In this document: in pieces, positions 5,546 through 5,964 of the stretch | How positions within the stretch are numbered: the stretch's first letter is position 1 | Layout of the letters: each line of letters starts with the position of its first letter | Assembly (NCBI GenBank): GCA_030613345.1 | Contig: JAUWMD010000165.1 | Location: forward strand, 1 to 5,964 | Reading direction: 5' to 3' | DNA: 5,964 bases | DNA from: Candidatus Krumholzibacteriota bacterium | Lineage (GTDB): Bacteria > Krumholzibacteriota > Krumholzibacteriia > Krumholzibacteriales > Krumholzibacteriaceae | Made by a program: the position numbers and the translations under genes | Notes under the pieces: generated by a model | Told to the model about the DNA's origin: nothing | Database searches by the model: none | Seen by the model: the letters and a program-made list of their open reading frames with translations, nothing else

Positions 5546-5839
5546 TTACTTGGCTACACGTCCCTTGAGAGACTTGCCGGCCGAAAATGCGGGGAACTTG
5601 GTCGCCGGAATCATGATAGTCTCGCCCGTCTGGGGATTGCGGCCCTTGCGCTTCTTGCGCTTGCGGGTCTGGAAGGTGCCGAATCCAGTGATCTGCACTC
5701 TTCTGTTTGCCGCGAGCTCGGTCGCGATGATGCCTTCCTTCGGAGCGGTGCTGAAGATCGCGTCTACCGCGATGGCCGAATCCTTCTTGGTCATACCGGT
5801 CTTCTTCGCAACCTTTTCAATAAGATCTGTCTTGTTCAT
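5546..5839 (-). CDS. hup: HU family nucleoid DNA-binding protein
   Basis: 97 residues; binds and bends DNA as a dimer, compacting the nucleoid. The family pattern is complete: MNKTDLIEKVAKKTGMTKKD and an alpha-helical body, GFGTF (52-56), the arm motif RNPQTGE (67-73) with the Pro that intercalates into DNA, then IPATKFPAFSAGKSLK. It is about seven residues longer than the usual 90, mostly in the stretch STAPKEGIIATELAANRR (30-47), where HU normally has a short turn. The arm carries a Lys/Arg run (RKRKKRKGR, 59-67) stronger than the usual form. The ATG is preceded by a perfect SD. The gene has its own promoter region and terminator and is therefore probably monocistronic. Confidence 0.97.
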   Translation of the reverse strand: MNKTDLIEKVAKKTGMTKKDSAIAVDAIFSTAPKEGIIATELAANRRVQITGFGTFQTRKRKKRKGRNPQTGETIMIPATKFPAFSAGKSLKGRVAK

Positions 5840-5844
5840 TTCGT

Positions 5845-5855
5845 ATCACCTCCTT
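5845..5855 (-). promoter_or_regulatory. Perfect ribosome binding site of HU
   Basis: The minus strand has AAGGAGGTGAT, fully complementary to the 16S rRNA 3' end, five bases before the ATG at 5839 (core GGAGG at 9 bases). This suits a highly expressed nucleoid protein. Confidence 0.85.
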
Positions 5856-5879
5856 CGCTTTCGTAATTGAGCTGACGCC

Positions 5880-5908
5880 AGATTAACGCGGCCTTATAGG
5901 GCTGTCAA
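5880..5908 (-). promoter_or_regulatory. Probable HU promoter
   Basis: On the minus strand there is a perfect -35 TTGACA (5908-5903). At 17 bases the -10 would be TAATCT, a poor match. Alternatively TATAAG (5898-5893) could be the -10 of an overlapping promoter with a weak -35 (CGAACA, 5922-5917). The region surely holds the promoter; the exact -10 is unclear. Confidence 0.45.
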
Positions 5909-5964
5909 GACTTTTATGTTCGATTTACACCGTCCTCATCACTTTTTCTGGGGGTGCGCCGCCC
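5909..5964. other. Right-edge sequence, nothing recognised
   Basis: The last 56 bases upstream of the HU promoter hold no supported gene. A minus-strand run of A's (about 5943-5947) follows a GC-rich end at the window edge, and could belong to whatever lies to the right. Confidence 0.3.

Overview
The window looks like chromosomal DNA of a Gram-negative, didermic bacterium. It encodes a lipobox protein carrying c-type haem, two Sec-type exported proteins, one of them a probable outer-membrane barrel, and a perfect Shine-Dalgarno match. The coding DNA is GC-rich, and the protein types (a 5'-nucleotidase-like domain fused to a cytochrome c554-like domain, PAS sensor kinases, Zn-ribbon/Tudor-like small proteins) are what I would expect from FCB-group candidate phyla or deltaproteobacterial relatives. 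That placement is inference; no marker gene here fixes the taxonomy.

All seven genes I can support lie on the minus strand, so transcription runs from right to left. From the right: (1) an HU-type nucleoid protein (5546-5839) with its own promoter region, a perfect SD and a strong intrinsic terminator (5492-5526). (2) A lipoprotein gene (4080-5468) that is continuous in one frame except for a single in-frame TGA at codon 47. It encodes a UshA-like metallophosphatase domain followed by a tetrahaem c554-type domain. (3) Sixteen bases further on, an exported protein of unknown function (3299-4063). (4) A gene-free stretch (3017-3298) with two tandem sigma70-like promoters and an inverted repeat over the second -10 box. 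(5) A probable four-gene operon: a 60-aa Cys-rich protein (2834-3016), a Zn-ribbon/Tudor-like protein with a TTG start (2383-2799), a secreted beta-barrel-like protein (1508-2371), and a PAS/histidine-kinase-like protein (1358 running out of the window at base 1).

The most interesting point is the TGA at 5328-5330. The reading frame on both sides is the same, and the upstream part supplies the lipoprotein signal and the first phosphatase motif. From family memory, the TGA sits where relatives have the second Cys of a P-C-G-C motif. Four other genes in the window end in TGA, so UGA is a normal stop here. The choice is therefore selenocysteine insertion or a point nonsense mutation. A hairpin at a plausible distance downstream is compatible with a bacterial SECIS element but does not prove one. 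The second point of interest is the kinase-like protein, whose H-box has Arg after the His and whose ATP-binding motifs are not recognisable, suggesting a non-catalytic sensor or scaffold.

The plus strand holds many long open frames that I judge to be shadows of these genes. I see no tRNA, rRNA, CRISPR array, insertion sequence or phage gene.
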